DNA of 64,000 nucleotides, taken from assembly GCA_002441585.1 (NCBI GenBank), contig DJWS01000009.1, positions 99,116-163,115 of the forward strand. Reading direction: 5' to 3'. The notes under the pieces are model-generated. The model was not told where the DNA came from, made no database searches, and saw only the letters and a list, made by a program, of their open reading frames with translations. Source of the DNA: Candidatus Saccharibacteria bacterium UBA6224. GTDB taxonomy: Bacteria; Patescibacteriota; Saccharimonadia; Saccharimonadales; UBA4665. How positions within the stretch are numbered: position 1 is the stretch's first letter; each line of letters begins with the position of its first letter. Position numbers and translations under genes: made by a program. This document shows positions 1 to 7,500 of this stretch, in pieces.

Positions 1-47
1 ATGTTATTAACAAACTTAAGCCTAAGCACAAGCAGAGGCAGGGATAG
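1..47 (+). CDS. rpmJ: Ribosomal protein L36, C-terminal end only (partial)
   Basis: The first bases, read from position 3, encode VINKLKPKHKQRQG followed by TAG at 45-47. This is the characteristic C-terminus of bacterial L36, a small protein of the large ribosomal subunit. The start lies upstream of the window. The rpmJ-rpsM-rpsK-rpsD-rpoA-rplQ order is the usual one, which supports the call. Where zinc-binding L36 has its third Cys (VIC), this copy has Asn, so it is probably the zinc-free type; the first two Cys positions are outside the window. Confidence 0.85.
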   Translation, partial: VINKLKPKHKQRQG

Positions 48-49
48 TT

Positions 50-436
50 ATGGCAAGAATTTCTGGAGTCACTATTCCAAGTGAGAAGCAGATCTGGGTC
101 GCCTTGACTTATGTCTATGGCATCGGCCCCAAGACTGCCGACACTATCTTGGCCAACGCCAAGGTTGAGCGCACGGTCCGCGTCAAGAACCTGACCGACG
201 CCGAGATTTCACGCATCCAAGAAGTCATCAACAACGACCACGTCGTCGAAGGTGAATTGCAGCGTGTCGTTTCCGGCAACATCAAGCGTCTCAAGGATAT
301 CAATGCCTACCGTGGTTTGCGCCACAAGGCTAATTTGCCATCTCGCGGGCAGCGTACCAAGACCAACGCCCGCACTCGCCGCGGCAAAAAGACAACGGTT
401 GGCGGCACCGCTAAAAAAGTAGCGTCGAAGACCTAG
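50..436 (+). CDS. rpsM: 30S ribosomal protein S13
   Basis: Encodes a 128-residue S13, a head protein of the small subunit that contacts P-site tRNA and bridges to the large subunit. The N-terminus (ARISGVTIPSEK) and the basic tail with GQRTKTNARTRRGKK are diagnostic of the family, and the length is normal. The ATG lies 2 nt after the rpmJ stop, so translation is probably coupled. It is followed 15 nt later by rpsK in the conserved alpha-operon order. The C-terminal tail is Lys/Ala-rich. Confidence 0.98.
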   Translation: MARISGVTIPSEKQIWVALTYVYGIGPKTADTILANAKVERTVRVKNLTDAEISRIQEVINNDHVVEGELQRVVSGNIKRLKDINAYRGLRHKANLPSRGQRTKTNARTRRGKKTTVGGTAKKVASKT

Positions 437-451
437 GAAGGGAATAAGCAT

Positions 452-856
452 ATGGCTGAATCTACTACATCTCCGGCGGCTGCTAAGCGCAAAAAAGCGA
501 AGCGATCAGTCGCCAAGGGCCAAGTCCACGTACTGGCCACATTCAATAACACGATCATCACTTTTACTGATGCATCCGGCAACGCCCTGACGGCTGTCAG
601 TGCCGGCGCCTGCGGTTTCCGTGGTTCCAAGAAAGGTACCGCTTACGCCGCCCAGGTTGCCGCCGAGCGAGCCGGCCAGGCCGCCAAGCAGCAATACGGC
701 GTCAGTAGCGTAGATGTATTTATCAAGGGCATCGGCCTGGGCCGCGACGCCGCTATCCGCGCGCTGTCGGGTTTGGACATTAATGTCGAAAGTATTTCTG
801 ATGTCACTGGCGTACCACATGGTGGCGTTCGTCCACGAAAGGCACGGAGGATTTAA
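452..856 (+). CDS. rpsK: 30S ribosomal protein S11
   Basis: Encodes a 134-residue S11, a platform protein of the small subunit next to the mRNA exit region. Family signatures include NNTIITFTDASGN near residue 35, the GSKKGTAYAAQ stretch near residue 60 and the C-terminal GGVRPRKARRI. A ribosome-binding site (GGAAGGGAA) stands before the ATG. The N-terminal 25 residues form a basic, low-complexity extension. rpsD starts 2 nt after the stop, which points to translational coupling. Confidence 0.98.
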   Translation: MAESTTSPAAAKRKKAKRSVAKGQVHVLATFNNTIITFTDASGNALTAVSAGACGFRGSKKGTAYAAQVAAERAGQAAKQQYGVSSVDVFIKGIGLGRDAAIRALSGLDINVESISDVTGVPHGGVRPRKARRI

Positions 857-858
857 TA

Positions 859-1479
859 ATGGCACGTGATCGACAATCTATCGTAAAGATGAGTCGCCGC
901 GAAGGCTACGCCTTGCACCCCAAGGCCCACAAAGCCCTCGTCAAGCGCCCAACACCCCCAGGACAAGCCAGTGGTGGCCGTGGCCGTCCCGGCCGTGCCA
1001 GCCAGTACTCGCTCCAGCTCCGCGAAAAGCAGAAGGTAAAGCGTTTGTACGGCTTGCTTGAAAAACAGTTTAGTAACCTCATGAAAGAGGCCGACCGTTC
1101 CTCGGGCCAGTCCGGTAGCGTTCTGCTGCAATTGCTTGAGCGCCGTGTCGACAACGCAGTTTACCGCGCCGGCTTCGCAACATCACGCCGTGCCGCCCGC
1201 CAGCTGGTGACCCACGGTCACTTCATGCTCAACGGCACTCGTATCGACATTCCGTCGATCCGTCTGAAAGAAGGCGATGAGCTGGTACTGCGTGACCACA
1301 GCAAGGCTAACGAGTACTTCAAGAAGCTTGATGACGTCAGCCCTGCACCGGGTGCGATTCCTGAGTGGCTCAAGGTTGACCGTAAGAAAGTTACCGTAGC
1401 AATCAAGGGTCTGCCGACGCGTGACGACGCCGAACCAGATATCAATGATCAATTAATCGTCGAATACTACTCACGCTAA
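859..1479 (+). CDS. rpsD: 30S ribosomal protein S4
   Basis: Encodes a 206-residue S4, a primary 16S rRNA-binding assembly protein. The S4 RNA-binding domain runs from about residue 95 (LERRVDNAVYRAGFATSRRAARQLVTHGHF is its core). The N-terminal region has no cysteines, so this is the zinc-free form of S4. Length is normal. It sits between rpsK and rpoA as in most bacteria; in other bacteria S4 often regulates this operon, but no S4-binding leader can be judged here because the operon start is outside the window. Confidence 0.98.
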   Translation: MARDRQSIVKMSRREGYALHPKAHKALVKRPTPPGQASGGRGRPGRASQYSLQLREKQKVKRLYGLLEKQFSNLMKEADRSSGQSGSVLLQLLERRVDNAVYRAGFATSRRAARQLVTHGHFMLNGTRIDIPSIRLKEGDELVLRDHSKANEYFKKLDDVSPAPGAIPEWLKVDRKKVTVAIKGLPTRDDAEPDINDQLIVEYYSR

Positions 1480-1495
1480 GGGAGGAAAGAAGCGT

Positions 1496-2440
1496 ATGTC
1501 AAACATGATTCACACACCAGGCATTGTGGCCGTTGATGATCACAATGCGGTGAGTAGCACCTTTAGCGTTGAGCCGCTTCACAGCGGATATGGCATGACT
1601 CTCGGCAACTCGATTCGCCGCGTCTTGCTCTCAAGCATTTCTGGTGCTGCCGTTACTGCCTTCAAGATTGAAGGTCTCACCCACGAGTTCACGGCTATCC
1701 CGGGCGTCAAAGAAGACGCCGTGGATGTCCTGCTAAATCTAAAGGGTATCCGTTTCCGCGTTTACGGCGACGAGCCGCAACAACTGCGTATCGTCAAAAA
1801 GGGCGCTGGCGTAGTCACGGCTAAGGACATCGAGCTGAACGCTGATGTCGAAGTCGTCAACCCAGAGCACGTCATCGCTACCATCGATGACGCCAAGGCT
1901 AACTTCGTCGTCGACCTGACAGTCGAAATCGGCCGCGGTTACCGCACCATCGAAGAAAGCACCGCCAAGAAGCAAAGCGACATGATTGCTGTCGATGCCG
2001 CCTTCAGTCCTGTCGTACGGGTGCGCTATAAGGTCGAGAACACTCGTGTTGGCCAGGCCACCGACCTCGACAAGCTCATCATCACTATCGATACCGATGG
2101 CACCATCACCCCACGTGATGCTTTCGAAGAAGCCGCTGCCATCCTGGTCAATCAGTACACCGCTTTGGCTGGTAAGACTCGCGTAGCCGTAGATGAGCCA
2201 TTGGCTGCCGGTGCCGCTATGGGCGATGGCGCAAATGGTGCCGACGAACCTGCCGCTCTCAACACTTCCATCGAAGATTTGAACCTCAGTGCTCGTACCA
2301 CCAACGCTCTCATCAACAACGACATTCACACAATTAAAGATCTTTTCGCGCTCAACGAAGCCGAGCTCCGCGACCTCAAAGGTTTCGGCAGCAAAGCCCT
2401 GGACGAAGTGAAAGAAAAGATGTCGGAGCTGGAGCTGTAA
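1496..2440 (+). CDS. rpoA: DNA-directed RNA polymerase subunit alpha
   Basis: Encodes the 314-residue alpha subunit. The N-terminal dimerisation and assembly domain covers about residues 1-235, with GYGMTLGNSIRRVLLSSISG near residue 31. The C-terminal DNA-binding domain (about 255-314) contains the helix-hairpin-helix LKGFGSKALDEVKEKM. A strong ribosome-binding site (GGGAGGAAAG) precedes the ATG. The linker between domains is Ala/Gly/Asp-rich. rplQ begins 1 nt after the stop. Confidence 0.98.
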   Translation: MSNMIHTPGIVAVDDHNAVSSTFSVEPLHSGYGMTLGNSIRRVLLSSISGAAVTAFKIEGLTHEFTAIPGVKEDAVDVLLNLKGIRFRVYGDEPQQLRIVKKGAGVVTAKDIELNADVEVVNPEHVIATIDDAKANFVVDLTVEIGRGYRTIEESTAKKQSDMIAVDAAFSPVVRVRYKVENTRVGQATDLDKLIITIDTDGTITPRDAFEEAAAILVNQYTALAGKTRVAVDEPLAAGAAMGDGANGADEPAALNTSIEDLNLSARTTNALINNDIHTIKDLFALNEAELRDLKGFGSKALDEVKEKMSELEL

Positions 2441-2441
2441 G

Positions 2442-2888
2442 ATGCATCGTCACGGATATAAAGGAAGGAAATTCGGCCGCGAACGCGATCAGCGTCGTTC
2501 GCTCGTGAAGGGTCTCGCCGATTCACTCATCAAGTATGAGTCCATTGAGACTACTTTGCCAAAAGCGAAAGAAATCGTGCCCTACGCCGAAAAACTCATC
2601 ACCAAGGCCAAGAAAGGTGACTTGCACAACCGTCGCCAGATCATCAGCGCCTTGCAAACCGAAGCCAGCGCTCACAAGCTGGTCGATGAAATCGCACCAA
2701 AACTCAAGGGTCGTGACAGCGGTCACTTGCGCATCGAAAAGACACGCCTGCGCCGCGGTGACAACACCCAGATGGCTCGCGTCAGCTTTGTCGATGACCT
2801 CAAGGAGGCTCCGGTTGCAAAACCAGCTGCCGAGGCTAAACCAGCTGCAGCCAAAAAGCCTGCCGCCAAGAAGACGGAGGAGAAATAG
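2442..2888 (+). CDS. rplQ: 50S ribosomal protein L17
   Basis: Encodes L17, a large-subunit protein near the peptide exit tunnel. The N-terminus MHRHGYKGRKFGR and the pattern LVKGLADSLI...TTLPKAKE are typical. Residues up to about 118 are the conserved core. The last 30 residues form an Ala/Lys/Pro-rich tail (PAAEAKPAAAKKPAAKK) longer than in most bacteria. The ATG overlaps the end of rpoA closely, and rplM follows after 2 nt. Confidence 0.97.
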   Translation: MHRHGYKGRKFGRERDQRRSLVKGLADSLIKYESIETTLPKAKEIVPYAEKLITKAKKGDLHNRRQIISALQTEASAHKLVDEIAPKLKGRDSGHLRIEKTRLRRGDNTQMARVSFVDDLKEAPVAKPAAEAKPAAAKKPAAKKTEEK

Positions 2889-2890
2889 AC

Positions 2891-3334
2891 ATGAAGACTT
2901 ACAGTATCAAACCGTCTGATATCGAGCGAAAATGGTACGTCGTGGACGCTTCGGACGCTCCACTCGGCCGTGTCGCTACCCAGGTTGCCACATTGCTCAC
3001 CGGCAAGGGCAAGCCGCAATTCAGCCAGCACATAGACTGCGGTGACTACGTGGTAGTCATTAACGCCGATCAGCTGAAGGTTACCGGCAAGAAACTCGAA
3101 GACAAGATCTACTACCGTCACAGCCACTACCCCGGTGGTCTCAAAGAGACTCCGCTGAAGAAGCAGATGGAAAAAGATTCGACTAAGGTCATCGAGACAG
3201 CCGTCCGCGGCATGTTGCCCGTCAACAAGCTGCGCGATGGACGCTTGCAGCGCCTCAAGGTCTACGCTGGTGCCGAGCACAAGCACGACCCACAACAGCC
3301 GACCGCTATCTCGCTAAAGAAAGGTAACAACTAA
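2891..3334 (+). CDS. rplM: 50S ribosomal protein L13
   Basis: Encodes a 147-residue L13, an early-assembly 23S rRNA-binding protein. Signatures include RKWYVVDASDAPLGRVATQVA near the N-terminus, the GDYVVVINADQLKVTGKK block and VRGMLPVNKL near residue 105. It forms the usual rplM-rpsI pair with the next gene; the stop and start codons overlap (TAATG at 3332-3336). Here the pair is joined directly to the alpha operon. Confidence 0.98.
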   Translation: MKTYSIKPSDIERKWYVVDASDAPLGRVATQVATLLTGKGKPQFSQHIDCGDYVVVINADQLKVTGKKLEDKIYYRHSHYPGGLKETPLKKQMEKDSTKVIETAVRGMLPVNKLRDGRLQRLKVYAGAEHKHDPQQPTAISLKKGNN

Positions 3335-3732
3335 TGGCAGCAAACAACTACCACTACGCCCTCGGTCGCCGCAAGAGCGCTACTGCTCGCGTCCGCCTCA
3401 TGAGTGGCAAGGGCAACATCGTCATCAACGATAAGCCAGCCGCAGAGTACTTTGCTGACAGCAAGTACCTCCTGACGAAGCTGCAGCAGCCATTCGCGAC
3501 GCTCGACCAAGTTGGCAAGTTCGATGTCAGCGCCAAAGTTTCCGGCGGTGGTCACGAAGGCCAAATGGAAGCAATCCGTCTCGGTATTGCCAAAGCTTTC
3601 GTATCACTCAACGAAGACTACAAGGCTACGCTCAAGCGCGCTGATTTGCTCAGTCGCGACCCACGTGAGAAAGAACGCAAGAAGTTCGGTCTCAAGGGTG
3701 CCCGCAAGCAACGCCAGTTCACCAAGCGTTAG
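3334..3732 (+). CDS. rpsI: 30S ribosomal protein S9
   Basis: Encodes a 132-residue S9, whose basic C-terminal tail reaches the P-site tRNA. The N-terminal YHYALGRRKSATARVRL and the C-terminal RDPREKERKKFGLKGARKQRQFTKR are diagnostic, and the terminal Lys-Arg is intact. It is the last gene of the ribosomal run and is followed by an intrinsic terminator about 20 nt downstream. Confidence 0.98.
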   Translation: MAANNYHYALGRRKSATARVRLMSGKGNIVINDKPAAEYFADSKYLLTKLQQPFATLDQVGKFDVSAKVSGGGHEGQMEAIRLGIAKAFVSLNEDYKATLKRADLLSRDPREKERKKFGLKGARKQRQFTKR

Positions 3733-3752
3733 ACCGCACTGGTCATTCTTCC

Positions 3753-3787
3753 AAAAAGCCGCGCAAGTTCACTCTTGCCGGTTTTTT
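3753..3787 (+). terminator. Intrinsic terminator of the ribosomal operon
   Basis: GCAAG (3763-3767) pairs with CTTGC (3774-3778), extended by CCG/CGG across a one-base bulge and then A/T pairs, and followed by six T residues. It lies just after rpsI and ends the ribosomal cluster. Confidence 0.75.
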
Positions 3788-3814
3788 GTTTGGCGGTATA
3801 TCGGGCTAGACTGT

Positions 3815-3843
3815 TTGACGATGTAGCAGCAAGGGCGTAGCAT
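3815..3843 (+). promoter_or_regulatory. Promoter of the first trpS-linked leader unit
   Basis: TTGACG (3815-3820) and TAGCAT (3838-3843) are separated by exactly 17 bp. The leader peptide ATG at 3851 is 7 nt after the -10 box, so the transcript should begin at or next to the start codon (leaderless). Confidence 0.6.
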
Positions 3844-3850
3844 TGTATCC

Positions 3851-3949
3851 ATGATTCAACGAATCGCAGAACACCTTAGCGCCTTTACTAGCTGGTTTTA
3901 TACTCCACGATATGCCGTGGTGATTTGTTCTGTGCGCTCGAAACGATAG
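3851..3949 (+). CDS. Putative attenuator leader peptide 1 (single Trp codon, C-terminal SVRSKR)
   Basis: A 32-codon reading frame. It has one Trp codon (3893-3895), Val codons GTGGTG at 3917-3922 and ends in SVRSKR. A second peptide at 4283-4393 shares the Trp position, the SVRSKR ending and the underlying nucleotides. GTGGTG can pair with CGCCAC at 3975-3980, the 5' arm of the following terminator, which would act as an antiterminator. The Trp codon is 24 nt before that segment, about where a stalled ribosome would leave it free. I infer Trp-sensing attenuation because trpS lies downstream; the single Trp codon leaves other signals possible. Confidence 0.6.
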   Translation: MIQRIAEHLSAFTSWFYTPRYAVVICSVRSKR

Positions 3950-3972
3950 AAACCCTCGAACTCATTGAATAA

Positions 3973-3993
3973 CCCGCCACTGGCGGGATTTTT
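3973..3993 (+). terminator. Attenuator terminator 1
   Basis: CCCGCC (3973-3978), loop ACT, GGCGGG (3982-3987), then ATTTTT. It lies between leader peptide 1 and the small gene at 4027. Its 5' arm is also the target of the proposed antiterminator pairing with 3917-3922. Confidence 0.8.
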
Positions 3994-4026
3994 ATTATCG
4001 GAGCCTAAATGCCCAAAAGGAACATC

Positions 4027-4215
4027 ATGAACCACGTACCGGAATTATCAACACCTGAAACGCTCGGCGAAGACGTCAAGAGCCTGATACGGCCCAGCCA
4101 AGCCCTAGAGGCCATCCGCCAGGCGGCGTTTGATGCCGGCAGAGAGGGATTCGAACCCTTGGTAACGGTTACTACTAACGGTGAGCGCATCGTCCACGAC
4201 AAGCCTCGTTTTTGA
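4027..4215 (+). CDS. Small hypothetical protein behind attenuator 1
   Basis: Encodes 62 residues with no family I recognise. The chosen ATG at 4027 follows AAAAGGAA, and the 15 nt around it (4018-4032) are identical to those around the start of the next small gene (4459-4473). An in-frame ATG at 4009 would add six residues but lacks this spacing. The protein contains no tryptophan, which fits expression when Trp is scarce. It has no evident membrane segment or signal peptide. A TTGACT box starts shortly downstream for the second leader unit. Confidence 0.6.
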   Translation: MNHVPELSTPETLGEDVKSLIRPSQALEAIRQAAFDAGREGFEPLVTVTTNGERIVHDKPRF

Positions 4216-4247
4216 ACAAAAGTGCTTTTGGGACAGAATCAAAGTTC

Positions 4248-4275
4248 TTGACTCGTAAAATTATCGTGCTAAATT
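4248..4275 (+). promoter_or_regulatory. Promoter of the second trpS-linked leader unit
   Basis: TTGACT (4248-4253), 16 bp, then TAAATT (4270-4275). The GTG at 4283 is 7 nt after the -10 box, again predicting a leaderless mRNA. An in-frame ATG at 4292 is the alternative start. Confidence 0.55.
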
Positions 4276-4282
4276 GGAATAT

Positions 4283-4393
4283 GTGAACGTTATGCAAACA
4301 CTAATCAACTCAGTCAGCCGCTTTATGCGCTGGACGCTCATTAAGCAACACGCTTACGTGACGGTTGATTCTGTGCGCTCGAAACGAAGATAA
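4283..4393 (+). CDS. Putative attenuator leader peptide 2 (single Trp codon, C-terminal SVRSKRR)
   Basis: A 36-codon frame from GTG 4283, or 33 codons from ATG 4292. It carries one Trp codon at 4331-4333 and ends in SVRSKRR. The nucleotides from TTCTGTGCG onward match leader 1 closely, and so does the untranslated stretch up to the terminator. GTGACGGTTG (4358-4367) can pair with TAACCGCCAC (4420-4429) with one mismatch, competing with the terminator. The offset from this segment to the shared TTCTG block is 11 nt in both leaders. Confidence 0.6.
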   Translation: MNVMQTLINSVSRFMRWTLIKQHAYVTVDSVRSKRR

Positions 4394-4421
4394 CATCTAA
4401 ACCACCGAACCCATTGAACTA

Positions 4422-4448
4422 ACCGCCACCGACAAAATGGCGGTTTTT
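4422..4448 (+). terminator. Attenuator terminator 2
   Basis: ACCGCCA (4422-4428) pairs with TGGCGGT (4438-4444) across a 9-nt loop and is followed by a T-run. It sits between leader peptide 2 and the small gene at 4468, upstream of trpS. Confidence 0.8.
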
Positions 4449-4467
4449 AATAATTAAGAGGAACATC

Positions 4468-4731
4468 ATGAACATCGAAGACCCAAGAAGAGAGCCGATA
4501 CCCGACTTATCAGCCAGTAGTTCTCAGGCAGCAGAAATAGCACTTAAAATGGCGATTGAAACACCAAGCGTGTTGCGCATGAGGCGAGAGGCTGGGGGCA
4601 CCCGTGCGTACATTGCGGCTCTTTTGCAACAGGAACTAGAGGGGCAACCCACCGCGCGGACGACGTTTGAGACGTCTGAACCCAGGGCTTTAGAGCCACA
4701 GCTGCAAGAGTTCGGCAATATTGCGGTATAA
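4468..4731 (+). CDS. Small hypothetical protein between attenuator 2 and trpS
   Basis: Encodes 87 residues of unrecognised family, rich in Ala, Glu and Arg and predicted largely helical. It has no membrane segment. The start follows AGAGGAA with the same spacing as the small gene at 4027, although the two proteins are not clearly similar. It contains no tryptophan. Its stop codon lies inside the -10 box of trpS, so trpS can be expressed both by read-through from the attenuator and from its own promoter. Confidence 0.6.
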   Translation: MNIEDPRREPIPDLSASSSQAAEIALKMAIETPSVLRMRREAGGTRAYIAALLQQELEGQPTARTTFETSEPRALEPQLQEFGNIAV

Positions 4732-4732
4732 T
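4727..4732 (+). promoter_or_regulatory. -10 box of trpS (leaderless start)
   Basis: A perfect TATAAT whose last base is 7 nt before the ATG at 4740. It overlaps the stop codon of the preceding small gene. No strong -35 hexamer is visible. Confidence 0.6.
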
Positions 4733-4739
4733 GAACGCA

Positions 4740-5768
4740 ATGAGCCGACCTGTGATTTTGACCGGACTTAGGGCCAACAATGATTTACATATTGGCAATT
4801 ATTTTGGTGCGCTACTGCCGCTAATAGATATGGCGACCAAACGTGCTGATGAATTCCAAATCAATCTCTTCGTGCCCGACCTACATAGCTTTACGACTCC
4901 GATAGATCACGACAAGCTGCAAGAGCAGATCATGCACAACCTGAAGCTATTTGTAGCCGCCGGTTTGCCACTCGATAATCCCAACATCCACATTTATCGT
5001 CAGAGTTATGTGCCGGCCCACAGTGAGTTGACATGGATCCTGGACTGTTTTGCCGGTTTCGGACAGCTTAGCCGCATGACTCAGTTCAAAGATAAGTCCA
5101 GCAAGCTGAGCGCCGACAATGTCACTGTCGGACTGTTCAACTATCCGGTGCTGATGGCGGCTGATATTTTGCTGTATGGCGCCAGTTATGTGCCGGTTGG
5201 TGACGACCAATCGCAGCATATTGAATTCACCCGCGACATTGCTGAGCGCATGAATAGTAAGTTCGGCCAGCTGTTCACTGTGCCTGAGCCCGTCAAAAAA
5301 CAGCACGAATTCTTTGGTAAGGATCAAGGTTTGCGCATCAAAGACCTACAAGACCCGACTCGCAAGATGAGCAAGAGCGAAGACAGCGACAAGGGTGTCA
5401 TTTTCCTGGGTGACAGTCCAGGAGCGGCGGCCAAAAAGGTGATGTCTGCTACCACAGATTCCTTGGCGAAAATTCACCGGAGTGAAGATACGCAAGGTAT
5501 CACCAATCTGCTTCAAATCTTGGCGTTATTAAGCGGGGAGACGATCGAGACAGTCACCGAAAAACACTACGGTCGTGAAGATTACGGTAACTTCAAGCGA
5601 GAAGTGGCCGACAAGATTGAAGAATTCCTGACAGAGTTCCAGGCGCGTATGAGCAAAGTCAACGAAGGCACATTGATGGCGAAATTACAGAGCGACGAGG
5701 CCCGTATGAACGACATCGCCAACGCCAAACTGTTAACCGTCCAGCAAGCCGTCGGCCTCCGCGCATGA
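4740..5768 (+). CDS. trpS: Tryptophanyl-tRNA synthetase
   Basis: Class I synthetase that charges tRNA-Trp. It has the HIGN signature (LHIGNYFGA) near residue 20, the ILDCFAGFGQLSRMTQFKDKS region near residue 100, and the KMSKSEDSDKG loop near residue 215. Length (342 residues) is normal. An in-frame ATG at 4731 is unlikely because it overlaps the TATAAT box; the ATG at 4740 has leaderless spacing. Two tandem leader-peptide attenuators upstream, each with a Trp codon, suggest control by Trp-tRNA charging. The stop overlaps the next start (ATGA). Confidence 0.96.
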   Translation: MSRPVILTGLRANNDLHIGNYFGALLPLIDMATKRADEFQINLFVPDLHSFTTPIDHDKLQEQIMHNLKLFVAAGLPLDNPNIHIYRQSYVPAHSELTWILDCFAGFGQLSRMTQFKDKSSKLSADNVTVGLFNYPVLMAADILLYGASYVPVGDDQSQHIEFTRDIAERMNSKFGQLFTVPEPVKKQHEFFGKDQGLRIKDLQDPTRKMSKSEDSDKGVIFLGDSPGAAAKKVMSATTDSLAKIHRSEDTQGITNLLQILALLSGETIETVTEKHYGREDYGNFKREVADKIEEFLTEFQARMSKVNEGTLMAKLQSDEARMNDIANAKLLTVQQAVGLRA

Positions 5769-6616
5769 GCAATCTAGAAATCAGCCGGGCGCAACGTCTC
5801 GATCAGAAGGTGGTAGAGTTGATACCCGAGCTTAGCCGCGCCTCGGGTACTAAATTAATAGAGCAGGGCAAAGTTACCGTGAATGACAAGGTAATTACTA
5901 AGGCCGGCCACAAACTTCGGCCGGATGACGTGGTCTTGGTAGATTACGACATATCTCAACTGGCAGAGATACCCACCGTCGAGCTAGAAGTTTTATACGA
6001 AGACAATGATTGTGTGGTTATAAACAAGCCGGTCGGACTGCTGACACACAGTAAGGGCGAGTTTAATCCTGAGGCCACCGTCGAGACATGGCTACGCAGT
6101 CGGACCAAGCTGACTGGTGCGCGCGCCGGTATCGTTCATCGCTTGGACCGCGCTACATCTGGTGTCATGATTTGCGCCAAAACCCCAGAAGCACTCAAAA
6201 AATTACAGCGACAATTTGCCCAACGCAAGACTAAAAAGACATATTTCGCCGTTGTCAGCGGCACATTCAAGCAACCCGAAGCCATCATTGATATGCCGGT
6301 GGCCCGTAATCCCAAGGCACCAGCCACCTTCCGTGTCGATAGCAATGGCAAATCGGCTGTGACGCATTACAGGGTTGTCCACGAGGATGATAAGCGCTCA
6401 CTGGTAGAGCTAAAGCCCGAAACCGGTCGCACCCATCAGCTACGAGTGCATTTGAGTCATTTGGGACATCCGATCGTCGGCGATTACATGTACGGCGGCG
6501 AACCAAACCAACGGATGCTACTACATGCGCATTCGCTGGAGATAACCTTGCCTGACAGCGAGCGGAAAGTCTTCGTGGCGCCGACTCCAGTGGCGTTTAC
6601 AAAGGCGCTGACATGA
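5765..6616 (+). CDS. RluA-family 23S rRNA pseudouridine synthase
   Basis: Isomerises uridines in 23S rRNA (RluD/RluC type). An N-terminal S4-like RNA-binding domain covers about residues 8-65. The catalytic domain contains the HRLDRATSGVM motif with the catalytic Asp near residue 127, and RTHQLRVHLSHLGHPIVGD further on. Length (283) is typical. It overlaps trpS by 4 nt and the next gene by 4 nt, so the three probably form one transcript. Which site it modifies cannot be told from sequence alone. Confidence 0.93.
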   Translation: MSNLEISRAQRLDQKVVELIPELSRASGTKLIEQGKVTVNDKVITKAGHKLRPDDVVLVDYDISQLAEIPTVELEVLYEDNDCVVINKPVGLLTHSKGEFNPEATVETWLRSRTKLTGARAGIVHRLDRATSGVMICAKTPEALKKLQRQFAQRKTKKTYFAVVSGTFKQPEAIIDMPVARNPKAPATFRVDSNGKSAVTHYRVVHEDDKRSLVELKPETGRTHQLRVHLSHLGHPIVGDYMYGGEPNQRMLLHAHSLEITLPDSERKVFVAPTPVAFTKALT

Positions 6617-7479
6617 CGAAATTAGCACTCCACCAGACTACGATAGCGCACATCACCCGGGTATTAGCACATCCGCCGCACGCGCTACTTATTACTGGAC
6701 TAAAGGGTATGGGTAAAACCAGCGTGGCCCAGGAAATATCGGCTCAGCTGCTTGAGATAGATTTGACGTCGCTTGATAAATCGGCTCAGTTCATGGATGC
6801 TACCCCGGCGGAAAACGAACCTTACGGTATCGATATAGTTAGGAAAATCCGGCACTTCATGACTCTTAAGGGTGGACATCAGCCTCATGACAAGATATCG
6901 CGGATAGTTTTATTGCCTGACGCTGGCATGATGACCAAAGATGCCCAGAACGCTCTCTTGAAGCTACTGGAGGAGCCTTCGGCGGGCAGTATGTTCATAC
7001 TGACGGCGACCAGCGAACGGGCATTGTTACCCACCATCGTTTCGCGTTGCCAGGTGCTGGCTTTGGTAAAACCTGAACATGACGCGCTCGTGAAGTACTT
7101 TGAGGCATCCGGCCGGGCGCTTGTCGATATCGACCTGGCATTGCTGATTAGCAATGATTTGCCCGGTCTGGCTGCGTCCATGCTTGATACCGCTCAAGAA
7201 CATCCGCTGGCGAAAGCCGCCGTGACGGCCAGGAGTATAGTCCAGCAGACGGCATTCGAAAGGTTATGTCTGGTCGAGTCCTTGGCTAAGGAAAGGCAAC
7301 ATTGTCTGGATTTGTGCGCTATCTTGCAACAAATGGCGCATCTGGCACTACAGAAATCGACTAGTAAATCTGCGGACCGCTGGCAACGCATACTCAATAG
7401 TGCCTACGATTGCCAACTGGCGCTAGAAACTCGCGTCAATACCAAGCTGGCCATGACCAGGCTTATGCTGTCGCTGTAA
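6613..7479 (+). CDS. holB: DNA polymerase III delta-prime-like clamp loader subunit
   Basis: AAA+ protein of the clamp-loader family. It has a Walker A (GLKGMGKTS) near residue 30, a Walker-B-like segment (IVLLPDAGMMTKDAQNALLKLLEEP) in which the usual DE is changed, and the SRC-type sensor (TIVSRCQVL) near residue 150. These features match the delta-prime subunit rather than DnaX, which is present separately at 50155. Length (288) fits. It overlaps the rRNA pseudouridine synthase gene by 4 nt. Confidence 0.82.
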   Translation: MTKLALHQTTIAHITRVLAHPPHALLITGLKGMGKTSVAQEISAQLLEIDLTSLDKSAQFMDATPAENEPYGIDIVRKIRHFMTLKGGHQPHDKISRIVLLPDAGMMTKDAQNALLKLLEEPSAGSMFILTATSERALLPTIVSRCQVLALVKPEHDALVKYFEASGRALVDIDLALLISNDLPGLAASMLDTAQEHPLAKAAVTARSIVQQTAFERLCLVESLAKERQHCLDLCAILQQMAHLALQKSTSKSADRWQRILNSAYDCQLALETRVNTKLAMTRLMLSL

Positions 7480-7485
7480 TTTTGA

Positions 7486-7491
7486 TATAAT
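7486..7491 (+). promoter_or_regulatory. Extended -10 promoter of the TPR gene
   Basis: TGATATAAT (TATAAT at 7486-7491 with upstream TG) ends 9 nt before the ATG at 7501, consistent with a leaderless or near-leaderless mRNA. Confidence 0.55.
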
Positions 7492-7500
7492 ATCACTACT

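Noticed and set aside
1739..2329. Long minus-strand open frame opposite rpoA (196 codons)
   Set aside because: It lies entirely antisense to a certain gene, has no ribosome-binding site, and its composition mirrors the codon bias of rpoA. It is a shadow frame, as are the frames opposite ilvA, dnaB and ilvB.
4731..4739. Upstream ATG of trpS at 4731
   Set aside because: It overlaps the perfect TATAAT box (4727-4732), so the ATG at 4740 is the better start.
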